Shown here: positions 43,988-51,402 of the stretch, piece after piece
Layout: each line of letters starts with the position of its first letter
Position numbering within the stretch: position 1 is the stretch's first letter
Assembly: GCA_015067025.1 (NCBI GenBank)
Contig: SVNC01000014.1
Span: 1-53,339, forward strand
Length of the DNA: 53,339 nt
Source of the DNA: Oscillospiraceae bacterium
GTDB lineage: Bacteria; Bacillota; Clostridia; Oscillospirales; Ruminococcaceae
Direction: 5' to 3'
Translations under genes and position numbers: made by a program
The notes under the pieces: generated by a model
Databases searched by the model: none
Told to the model about the DNA's origin: nothing
The model's input: the letters and a program-made list of their open reading frames with translations, nothing else

Positions 43988-44905
43988 ATGGCTGGAAACA
44001 AAAGTCCTATTCCCTGGGTCGGAAACAAAGGTTGTATCTACTCCGTCATAGACGCATTTATGCCTCCGCATAGGGTATACCTTGAAGCGTGTGCCGGTAG
44101 TGCAGAGGTGTTTTTTCGCAAGAGAAAGTCCGGAAAGGAGATACTTAATGACTATAACGGAGATTTAGCACACTTTTTCAGAGTGTTGCAAAGCAGTGAA
44201 AAGCTGGCTTTACTTATCGGAAGACTGTACCTTTCCTTCAGCTCTGAGGAGCTTTTCAGGGCAAACAAGCAGCTACTTGCTTCTATCCCGAATATTCTCG
44301 ACGACCTGAATGAAACTGTTCAGGTAATAGATGAATTTGCATGGGAGGATATCAACAGAGCAGCCGCTTTTCTTGAAAATCAGGTATTCAGTTTTTCCTC
44401 TTTAGGAGAAGTATTTGCCATAGCAGAAAAAGATATGACTGCACGTTTCAAAAGACTCATAACCGCGTCCTGCAGGTTAAGAGAAGCGATAATACTGCAT
44501 CGTGATTATAAGGATGCAATCGCTTTTGCCGCAGAACGCGGTACTTTTATACTCCTTGATCCTCCGTATTTAGGTACGGAGGATTATTACACCAAATCAA
44601 AATTTGATAAGAATGAACATGAACGGCTTTTCAGATTTATGCATGAAATCCATAAGACATACGAGGGTGAATGCAAGTTTCTTATAACATACAATAACGA
44701 TCCACTTTTGCAAGATATGGCAAAGGAATACGGCTTTTATACTCATGTAGCAGAGCGAATCCACAGTATGCGACAGGGTATAAATCCGGGTGAAAAGTAT
44801 GAGGAGCTGTTAATCGGAAACTATGACCTTGAAGCTCAGGCTATTAAAAATCGTAAAGAGGCACAGGTATATGATATGCAGACCACATTTTTTGATGGAG
44901 AATAG
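43988..44905 (+). CDS. DNA adenine (N6) methylase, D12/Dam class
   Basis: A 305-residue methyltransferase. SAM binding is shown by PIPWVGNKGCIYSVI and LEACAGSAEVFF, and catalysis by DPPY at residues 191-194 (FILLDPPYLGTEDYY). The central target-recognition part is short. No restriction endonuclease gene is beside it, so this is an orphan methylase that probably protects the element or regulates it. The recognition sequence cannot be told. Confidence 0.92.
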   Translation: MAGNKSPIPWVGNKGCIYSVIDAFMPPHRVYLEACAGSAEVFFRKRKSGKEILNDYNGDLAHFFRVLQSSEKLALLIGRLYLSFSSEELFRANKQLLASIPNILDDLNETVQVIDEFAWEDINRAAAFLENQVFSFSSLGEVFAIAEKDMTARFKRLITASCRLREAIILHRDYKDAIAFAAERGTFILLDPPYLGTEDYYTKSKFDKNEHERLFRFMHEIHKTYEGECKFLITYNNDPLLQDMAKEYGFYTHVAERIHSMRQGINPGEKYEELLIGNYDLEAQAIKNRKEAQVYDMQTTFFDGE

Positions 44906-44917
44906 TTACACCTTCGT

Positions 44918-44945
44918 GTCCCAAAAATTATATAGAATTTGGGAC
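44918..44945 (+). terminator. Hairpin after the methylase gene
   Basis: gtcccaaa (44918-44925) pairs with tttgggac (44938-44945), 13 nt after the methylase stop. The following agttttgcag gives only a short T-run. Confidence 0.5.
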
Positions 44946-45072
44946 AGTTTTGCAGTAACTATTTATACAATTCTCTGAATTCACCTTATTTGCTATCACT
45001 TTCATAAAAATTAGGTGAAAGTCAGGAATAACGTTAATACGATATATTTCATTTAGAGAAAGGAATGATTAT

Positions 45073-45489
45073 ATGAGTAGCGATATTATAAGAACCACAC
45101 GCCGTTCCCGAAATCATAGATTTCGACGGCTGAGTGAACCTTGTTATATATGTCGGCCGCTTCGCACCTGCAACCTGTCGGTTGCGTTATGGGAACAAGT
45201 TCCCATAACATATATTATAGAAGTAATCGGCAGAAGAGGAAGAATTACAATCCCCTATGATATGAGAATGAAGATGAAGATTACACGTAACGATGTGCTT
45301 CGCTTTGAGCAGATTGATGAAGACGCTATATTAATTACGAGGATACTTGCGTCAGATGACTTGCCTTCTTCTCTTGAATCAGCAGAGCCAACCCAGGTAT
45401 TGTGCAGTTGTCTCGATATGCTTGATAATAAAGATAAGATTGGTGTGCTGAATTACCTGCTTGCAACGATAAAAAAGGAGGGGAGATAA
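45073..45489 (+). CDS. AbrB/SpoVT-type DNA-binding protein with hairpin-encoded N-terminal insert
   Basis: A 138-residue protein. The swapped-hairpin AbrB/MazE domain lies at about residues 49-95 (IIEVIGRRGRITIPYDMRMK, ITRNDVLRFEQIDEDAIL), followed by a helical tail. The first 11 residues (MSSDIIRTTRR) look like the normal start of such proteins, but residues 10-46 are Cys/Arg-rich and encoded by a DNA stretch made almost entirely of hairpins (45101-45209). The frame stays open. This suggests an inserted structured cassette. The gene ends 1 nt before the next ATG. It probably regulates the element. Confidence 0.7.
   Translation: MSSDIIRTTRRSRNHRFRRLSEPCYICRPLRTCNLSVALWEQVPITYIIEVIGRRGRITIPYDMRMKMKITRNDVLRFEQIDEDAILITRILASDDLPSSLESAEPTQVLCSCLDMLDNKDKIGVLNYLLATIKKEGR
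45101..45209. repeat. Hairpin-dense cassette inside the AbrB-type gene
   Basis: Three consecutive stems: gccgt...acggc enclosing cgaaatc-ata-gatttcg (45101-45130), gcaacc-tgtc-ggttgc (45170-45185), and gttatgggaa-caag-ttcccataac (45186-45209). An outer imperfect pair ttgttatatatgt / aacatatatta encloses the last two. Confidence 0.75.
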
Positions 45490-46554
45490 ATGAGATACAA
45501 AGTATATCAGATAGTGCATGAGCTTGATGAAAAGGGCGTAAAATTCGCTTCCTTAAAAAAGACATCAAACAAGAATCAGAGCTATGATATAGACTCCTCC
45601 ATTTATATGAAAACTCTTGATGTGGATATAGATACATATTCACTTGAAGATGTTTATGAGCTTCTCAATACCGTAGGGCATCCGCTGTCAAGTGGTGAAA
45701 GTATGTCGGTATCTGATGTAATAGTCGCTGAAGATGGAGCATATTTCTGTGACAGCGTAGGATTTCAGCCCATAGCCTTTGACGAAAGTAAGGTGCATCA
45801 GCCTGCAGAAGCAATGAAGATTGTGTATGTCGAGCCTGGTAAGAAGCCATATATCGCAGAAATACACCATACACTCCACGCTATGCAAAAGGCTGTCGAT
45901 GGCTACATTGAGGCGATTTACTGTCACGACGATGCAACTTGTTGTGTAGGTAACGAAGAAGCGAAGCTCATATCTCAGATTGTAGAAGAGATAAACGACG
46001 GCACTTATACAAATTATCAGCTTGAAGCGATGCTGACAGAGCTTGCTAAAAGACTTAAAAGTATAAAAGGTAAGAAGGTGTACGGCTATTTACCTGCTGA
46101 TGTAAAGCAGATGGTTGATAGCATTGTAGACGAGCTTCAAGGGCAAGAAGAGATAGCAAAGCTGTATGATTTATGGTATAGGCAGAAGGAAGAAATCCTA
46201 AAAAACTATGTGGATAATCTGCCGCCGAGAGTAGCTTTATCAGAAAACAAGGAATTTGTGACTATAAAGAATGCTGTCATATCGGGAGCTTTGCATATTC
46301 TCGGGGAGGATAAGGAATACCCTGTGCCGAAATTCCGCAAGATTACGCTGAAGGTAAGCCCCGATAATCAGGAAAATATCAGAGCCTTTACACAGCTTGC
46401 GACAAGAGAAAGTGCCTCTTACCTTGTGAGCAGCATCGTCAATATGCTAAGGGATTATAACTTCCGAAAGCCGGAGGAAGATGAAAAAATTTCTGTACCG
46501 AAAACAGATAAAAGAAAGCACAAAAAGAAACACGGGCAAGGCTTGTCACTTTAA
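45490..46554 (+). CDS. YodL-DUF3846-MobP3 C-terminal chimera
   Basis: The 354-residue protein joins parts of two element genes. Residues 1-96 match the YodL domain (MRYKVYQIVHELDEKGVKF, GESMSVSDVIVA, YFCDSVGFQPI). Residues 109-160 match the start of DUF3846 (IVYVEPGKKPYIAEI, MQKAVDGYIEAIYC, CCVGNEEAKL). From about 162 it follows the C-terminal helical part of MobP3 relaxases (YTNYQLEAMLTELAKRLK, KKVYGYLPADVKQMVDSIVD, LPPRVALSENKEFVTIKN, Lys-rich end). The relaxase catalytic domain is absent. A deletion fusing the two genes is the simplest reading; the junction is near 45970. Domain calls are by eye. Confidence 0.65.
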   Translation: MRYKVYQIVHELDEKGVKFASLKKTSNKNQSYDIDSSIYMKTLDVDIDTYSLEDVYELLNTVGHPLSSGESMSVSDVIVAEDGAYFCDSVGFQPIAFDESKVHQPAEAMKIVYVEPGKKPYIAEIHHTLHAMQKAVDGYIEAIYCHDDATCCVGNEEAKLISQIVEEINDGTYTNYQLEAMLTELAKRLKSIKGKKVYGYLPADVKQMVDSIVDELQGQEEIAKLYDLWYRQKEEILKNYVDNLPPRVALSENKEFVTIKNAVISGALHILGEDKEYPVPKFRKITLKVSPDNQENIRAFTQLATRESASYLVSSIVNMLRDYNFRKPEEDEKISVPKTDKRKHKKKHGQGLSL

Positions 46555-46572
46555 AAAGCATCAAAATATTAC

Positions 46573-46717
46573 GGGATAGCTATGCCCTGAAGGTGGCATA
46601 TCCCATGTGCCATAATGGCATATGAAAGAACTATATCAGTTTAAGAATTTATTTACAGAGAGGAAGAATTAAGGTTATATAATAGATTTATTCCCCTTTT
46701 CTTTCTCTGTAAATAAA
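46573..46717. promoter_or_regulatory. Structured intergenic region with three dyads
   Basis: It holds a bulged stem gggata..tgcc / ggcatatccc (46573-46604), a near-perfect palindrome around tgccataatggca (46604-46624), and a 14-bp perfect inverted repeat tttatttacagaga / tctctgtaaataaa (46648-46661 and 46704-46717) whose right arm ends just before the ribosome site of the next gene. It may be an operator set, attenuator or old transfer origin. Confidence 0.5.
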
Positions 46718-46729
46718 AAAGGAGGTTAT

Positions 46730-47656
46730 ATGAAATACACAAAATTTTCAGATGAAGAGCTAAACAAGGCAGACAGTGTAAGTCTTGTCGGGCTACTGCA
46801 AAGCTATGGCGAACAGCTAAGGAAATCAGGGAGCGAATATGAATGGGACTACAAAGGAGAAAAGGTAACAATCCGCAATAATTTCTGGTACTCTCATTAT
46901 ACCGAAATAGGCGGTAAAGCCATCAGCTTTGTGCAAAAATATTTTGGGATGTCCTTCCCTGATGCAGTCGTGATGCTGCTGGATAGCACACATCATCACA
47001 TTATTTGTGAAAGAGAAGCACAGAGCAGAAAGAAAGAATTTCGCCTTCCCGAAAGAAATGAAAATATGAATCGGGTGTTCGCTTATCTCAGTATAACGAG
47101 AGGCATAGACAAAGAAATTATATGGTCTTTTTCAAAAGCCGGACTGGTTTATGAATCGAAAGAATATCATAACGCTGTGTTTGTAGGTAAAAACAAAGCA
47201 GGTGAAGCTGTTCACGCACACAAGAGAAGCTCCGGCTCTTACAAAAGCTACAAGGCAAATGCATCGGGAAGTATGCCGCAGTACAGCTTTAATTGGCGGG
47301 GCAAAAGCGACAGACTCTATCTTTTTGAAGCTCCGATAGATATGCTGTCCTTTATCACGATGCATAAGGATGGCTGGAAGAATCACAGCTATGCGGCTTG
47401 CTGTGGTGTAGCGGATAACGTTCTGTTTCAACTGTTACAGGATAATCCGAACATTAAAACTGTGCTTTTGTGTCTTGATAATGACGAAGCAGGACAGTCG
47501 GCAAACGCTCGTATTACTGAAAAGCTTAAAGAAAAAGGTGTTGATTATGAAATTCTTATTCCGAAAAATAAGGATTGGAATGAGGATTTGTTATCGCAGA
47601 TGAAGGGAGATGAAGAAAAATGTCAGACTACGCTATTCTCATATCAGCCGTTTTAA
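46730..47656 (+). CDS. DUF3991/TOPRIM primase-like protein
   Basis: A 308-residue protein starting 4 nt after AAGGAGG. The first part fits DUF3991 of element primases (YEWDYKGEKVTIRNNFWYSH, GGKAISFVQKYFGMSFPDAV). The second is a TOPRIM fold: LYLFEAPIDMLSFITMH contributes the acidic Glu, and VLLCLDNDEAGQSANARI the DxD pair. A CHC2 zinc-binding motif is not seen, as usual for this family. Probably acts in element replication or priming after transfer. Its end overlaps virD4 by 37 nt. Confidence 0.85.
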   Translation: MKYTKFSDEELNKADSVSLVGLLQSYGEQLRKSGSEYEWDYKGEKVTIRNNFWYSHYTEIGGKAISFVQKYFGMSFPDAVVMLLDSTHHHIICEREAQSRKKEFRLPERNENMNRVFAYLSITRGIDKEIIWSFSKAGLVYESKEYHNAVFVGKNKAGEAVHAHKRSSGSYKSYKANASGSMPQYSFNWRGKSDRLYLFEAPIDMLSFITMHKDGWKNHSYAACCGVADNVLFQLLQDNPNIKTVLLCLDNDEAGQSANARITEKLKEKGVDYEILIPKNKDWNEDLLSQMKGDEEKCQTTLFSYQPF

Positions 47657-49569
47657 TAATGGGTTCTGTGCTTGTAGGTATAACTCTGATATCGCATTTG
47701 TACAGCCTTAATCGGATAAAGTCAAGGACTGTAGGTGACGGACAGCACGGTACTGCTCGCTGGGCTACCAAAGCGGAAATAAGGAAAACCTATGAGCATA
47801 TTCCCTTCACCCCTGACAAATGGCGTAGGCAGGCGGCAAATAATACATTTCCTACCCTACCTGATGGAAAGCCCCTTCCTCAAGGAATTATTGTCGGCTG
47901 TGAGGGAAAGAACACAGCGATAGTAGATACAGGAGATGTCCACGTGCTGATGATCGGTGCGGCAGGTGTAGGTAAAACCGCCTTCTGGATGTACCCGTGT
48001 ATTGAATACGCCTGTGCCAGCGGAATGTCTTTTCTTTCCACCGATACAAAGGGCGATGTAATGAGAAATTACGGCACGATTGCAAAGCAGTACGGCTATA
48101 ATGTGTCTGTAATAGATCTGCGAAATCCCACACGCTCAAACGGGAACAACCTTCTGCATCTTGTGAACAAGTACATGGACTTGTATCAGGATAACCCCGA
48201 TGAGCTTATGTACAAGGCAAAGGCTGAAAAGTATGCCAAAATCATTTCAAAGACAATAATCCTGTCGGGGATGGATGCAGGTAGCTTCGGACAGAACGCA
48301 TACTTCTACGATGCGGCTGAAGGTCTGCTCTCGGCAACAATATTGCTTGTAGCTGAATTCTGTGAGCCTGAAAAGAGGCATATAGTGTCTGTGTTTAAAA
48401 TAATTCAGGAGCTTCTCGCTCCCTCCAAACGAAAAGGCACAAATCAGTTCCAACAGCTGATGGAGTTACTTCCAAGCGATCACAAAGCAAAATGGCTTGC
48501 CGGAGCCGCACTTAATACAGCGGAGCAAGCCATGTCTTCGGTTATGTCTACTGCCCTTTCCCGTCTTAACTCTTTCCTTGATTCCGAACTTGAACAGCTA
48601 CTGTGCTTTGATACGGAGATTGATGCAGAAAAGTTCTGCCTTCAGAAGTCTGCGATTTTTATAATAATGCCGGAAGAAAATCCGAATACCTTCTTTATGA
48701 TTTCACTAATCATCCAGCAGATATATCGTGAAATACTGTCCGTTGCCGACGAAAACGGCGGTAAGCTGAAAAACCGCTGTGTCTTCTTCTGCGATGAATT
48801 CGGTACTTTGCCGAAGATAGAATCGGCAGAAATGATGTTCTCCGCCTCCCGATCACGAAGACTGCAGATAGTACCGATAATCCAGTCCTTCTCCCAGCTT
48901 GATAAAAACTATGGAAAAGAGGGTGCGGAAATTATTGTGGATAACACACAGGTTACACTATTCGGCGGCTTTGCTCCCAACAGCAGTTCTGCCGAGGTGT
49001 TATCAAAGGCTCTTGGCAGCAGAACGGTTATGTCAGGGTCTGTATCGCAGAGCAAGAATGATCCTTCACAGTCTTTACAGATGATAGAGCGACCGTTGAT
49101 GACTGCGGATGAGCTTAAAAGCCTTCCTAAAGGACAGTTTGTGGTAATGAAAACAGGCGTACATCCTATGCGTGTACGCCTGAAGCTGTTTTTTAAATGG
49201 GGAATTAAATTTGATGAAGAGCATCCTTACTCTGTCCCCGAACACGGAAACCGCAAGGTTTCTTATGCAAATAAGGATGAGCTGATAACCGCCATACTTG
49301 AAAAATATCATTACGATGAAATGTATGCTGATGATACCGTCAGCACCGAATCAGAGGGCGGTGGAATATCCCATACTCCGAAGGAAGAGAAGCCTGAACC
49401 ACAGCATACAAGAGAAGTGAAAAACACCACGCCGCCTGTCAGAGAAGAAAAGGTTGACACTCCCCGTATCAGCAAAGAGAAGGTTTGCGTTCCACATATC
49501 AGTAAAGAGAAGGTTGATACTCCACATACCAGTCCCAAAAAGATAAAAGTCTCACCGAACAGCAAGTAG
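47620..49569 (+). CDS. VirD4/TraG-type coupling protein of the CD1115 family
   Basis: A 649-residue membrane-anchored ATPase that brings DNA-relaxase complexes to the mating channel. One N-terminal helix is seen (about 5-28), then HGTARWATKAEIRKTY typical of the family, Walker A GAAGVGKT (113-120), FLSTDTKGDVMRNYG, Walker B VFFCDEFGTLPKIES (about 388-402), and RRLQIVPIIQSFSQLDK. The core ends near residue 565 (YSVPEHGNRKVSYANKDEL). An extra charged tail carries three imperfect repeats of about 11 residues (KEKVDTPHIS-like). Conjugation channel genes normally found downstream are absent. Confidence 0.9.
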   Translation: MSDYAILISAVLIMGSVLVGITLISHLYSLNRIKSRTVGDGQHGTARWATKAEIRKTYEHIPFTPDKWRRQAANNTFPTLPDGKPLPQGIIVGCEGKNTAIVDTGDVHVLMIGAAGVGKTAFWMYPCIEYACASGMSFLSTDTKGDVMRNYGTIAKQYGYNVSVIDLRNPTRSNGNNLLHLVNKYMDLYQDNPDELMYKAKAEKYAKIISKTIILSGMDAGSFGQNAYFYDAAEGLLSATILLVAEFCEPEKRHIVSVFKIIQELLAPSKRKGTNQFQQLMELLPSDHKAKWLAGAALNTAEQAMSSVMSTALSRLNSFLDSELEQLLCFDTEIDAEKFCLQKSAIFIIMPEENPNTFFMISLIIQQIYREILSVADENGGKLKNRCVFFCDEFGTLPKIESAEMMFSASRSRRLQIVPIIQSFSQLDKNYGKEGAEIIVDNTQVTLFGGFAPNSSSAEVLSKALGSRTVMSGSVSQSKNDPSQSLQMIERPLMTADELKSLPKGQFVVMKTGVHPMRVRLKLFFKWGIKFDEEHPYSVPEHGNRKVSYANKDELITAILEKYHYDEMYADDTVSTESEGGGISHTPKEEKPEPQHTREVKNTTPPVREEKVDTPRISKEKVCVPHISKEKVDTPHTSPKKIKVSPNSK

Positions 49570-49582
49570 AAAGGAAAATCTT

Positions 49583-49843
49583 ATGAGCAATTATTCATTT
49601 TTATACCGCACAAATTTAGAACACCGAGCAATTTCTGTCTATATTTACCTTGACGGCAGAGCAAATTCAAAGGGCGAATGCTGGCCATCAATAGGCAGAA
49701 TCGCAAGCGATCTGAAGCTTTCCCGCCGTACTGTTATCCGTGCGCTGAACGACCTGCGAGGTGCAGGTCTTGTTACGACTGAGCAGAGGTACAGGAAGGA
49801 TGGTGGGAAGAGTAGTTTGGGGTTTAGATTGAAAACAGGATAA
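49583..49843 (+). CDS. Helix-turn-helix protein, element replication or regulation type
   Basis: An 86-residue winged-helix protein of the kind that accompanies VirD4 in clostridial elements: YSFLYRTNLEHRAISVYIYL, ECWPSIGRIASDLKLSRRT, VIRALNDLRGAGLVTTEQRY and KDGGKSSLGFRL. The winged helix is complete, so it may be whole or the N-terminal part of a longer protein. AGAAAGGAAAA is the ribosome site, 13 nt after virD4. Confidence 0.8.
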   Translation: MSNYSFLYRTNLEHRAISVYIYLDGRANSKGECWPSIGRIASDLKLSRRTVIRALNDLRGAGLVTTEQRYRKDGGKSSLGFRLKTG

Positions 49844-49982
49844 ATAGATAACTCCGAATGTGTTTACTCGCTTTTTTGATTCTGCATATCTGAAAGATTT
49901 TCTACGTACAAATAAGATTTGTACATTTCCTCGTTGACAAGTTCATTTTATGTTTCAAAAATTTCCTTGCAAGCGCTAGAAT

Positions 49983-50906
49983 TTATTTAGGAAGAATAAT
50001 AATTCCACCATATCCATACGAGTACATATGACTATCAGAAGAAGTTGTTGTATCTAATTTTACAGAGCACATTATCAGTAAGACATCCTGATTTTTATAC
50101 CCGCTGATTATTGCTTGTTCGTCGTAGCCTGTGATTTCAATATTAGTATCCTTGAAGGTATCTGTTAAAAGTTGCTTACCATAATTATAAAGAGCTGGAA
50201 TACTTTTGAATTTTTCGGCGGTATTATTATCAAAGCGGTCTTTATAAAGATGTTTTATAAACGCAATAGTATCGTAATTGTAATCAAAAGTAATAGCTAA
50301 TGATTCGTTCGTTCGACAATCACCGGAAAACTTTGAAAAGACGTATGTATTTCCTGACGCATTTTTCTTATGCATATAGTCATATTTGTAAACACCTGTG
50401 TCAACATATTTTTTTGCATATTCGGTTGCTATTGCCAACTGTTCTTCTTCGCTTATTTTGTTACCACTATTTTCTGATGAATCAAATTCTATTCTTATAA
50501 CATCTCCAAATTCATCAACGAAAAAATTATCTATGTTAGAATTTCCGTCTGTGACGTGGTATCGCTTTGCGACATGATCATAGGGATATTCGTAATATGA
50601 ATCAGAAAAGAAGGCTGGTTTTACATTATATGTTTGTCCGTCATAATCTATCGTTTTTAGCTCACTGTTTTCAAATTCTTCAGACGGTTCGCAAAATATT
50701 TCTTTTGTATTTATGTGCTTAATATCCTCAAATTCAAATTCTCCGATATCTGTGTATATAATTGCTTCATATTTTTCGTCAAAAGTTTCTTTTGTGTAAA
50801 CAAAAGTGTTATCAGATGATATATCAGATGTGACCGGCATTTCAGAGCAAGCAGTTAAAACAAACATAAATGTAAGAGCAAGTATTATTGATAAAAGTTT
50901 TTTCAT
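49983..50906 (-). CDS. Lipoprotein of unknown family
   Basis: A 307-residue protein with signal peptide and lipobox LTAC (about residue 20), hence anchored outside. It is acidic and Tyr-rich, with stretches FEDIKHINTKEIFCEP, YYEYPYDHVAKRYHVTDG, and a second half (QLAIATEYAKKYVDTGVYKY, LAITFDYNYDTIAFIKHLY) with a PepSY-like look. I do not assign a function. It follows a smaller lipoprotein and a large secreted protein on the minus strand, possibly forming one cargo module. Confidence 0.7.
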   Translation of the reverse strand: MKKLLSIILALTFMFVLTACSEMPVTSDISSDNTFVYTKETFDEKYEAIIYTDIGEFEFEDIKHINTKEIFCEPSEEFENSELKTIDYDGQTYNVKPAFFSDSYYEYPYDHVAKRYHVTDGNSNIDNFFVDEFGDVIRIEFDSSENSGNKISEEEQLAIATEYAKKYVDTGVYKYDYMHKKNASGNTYVFSKFSGDCRTNESLAITFDYNYDTIAFIKHLYKDRFDNNTAEKFKSIPALYNYGKQLLTDTFKDTNIEITGYDEQAIISGYKNQDVLLIMCSVKLDTTTSSDSHMYSYGYGGIIILPK

Positions 50907-50972
50907 TTTGGATTTCTTTCTTACAAAGTAATATTTCAGCCTTCTACGTATTATGAAAATCTTTTTCCTGAA

Positions 50973-51386
50973 TCAAACAATAGAAAAATTCTCTTCCGTA
51001 ACTTTATTATGGCATACAACTCCCCAGACAACACCATCTCCATATTGAATCGTTATAAATTCGTTTTTATCTTCACTTATATAATACACTTCACCATATA
51101 ATCCGGATCCGATTATCGAATCAGGCTCGCCGCCCATTATCTCATGCACCCGTTCAGGTGTATCTCCATGCTTTATTTTATATGCTTTATTTAGCATTTC
51201 TTCTTTGAATGTCTCCGTCCATTCCTTTGACACTACATCAAAGCTACCGTCAGATGTACTTTCAAGCTCTGAAATTACAGAATTCGTCACATCAGATTTA
51301 TCAGAAAAATAGTTATTATCGGTGCAGGAACAAAGTAGCACAGATAACAATATCGTAGTTGTCGTTATTTGTATCAAACGTTTCAT
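50973..51386 (-). CDS. Small lipoprotein with SmpA/BamE-like domain
   Basis: A 137-residue protein with a signal peptide and lipobox LLCSC (about residue 20). The C-terminal domain (about 70-135) reads IKHGDTPERVHEIMGGEPDSIIG, then LYGEVYYIS and FITIQYGDGVVWGVV, the pattern of the small SmpA/OmlA-like beta-alpha fold. In Gram-positives such lipoproteins have no fixed role. It starts 17 nt after the large secreted protein gene, so the two may be co-expressed, and it could be a partner or immunity protein. Confidence 0.65.
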   Translation of the reverse strand: MKRLIQITTTTILLSVLLCSCTDNNYFSDKSDVTNSVISELESTSDGSFDVVSKEWTETFKEEMLNKAYKIKHGDTPERVHEIMGGEPDSIIGSGLYGEVYYISEDKNEFITIQYGDGVVWGVVCHNKVTEENFSIV

Positions 51387-51402
51387 TGTATATCCTCCTT
51401 GC

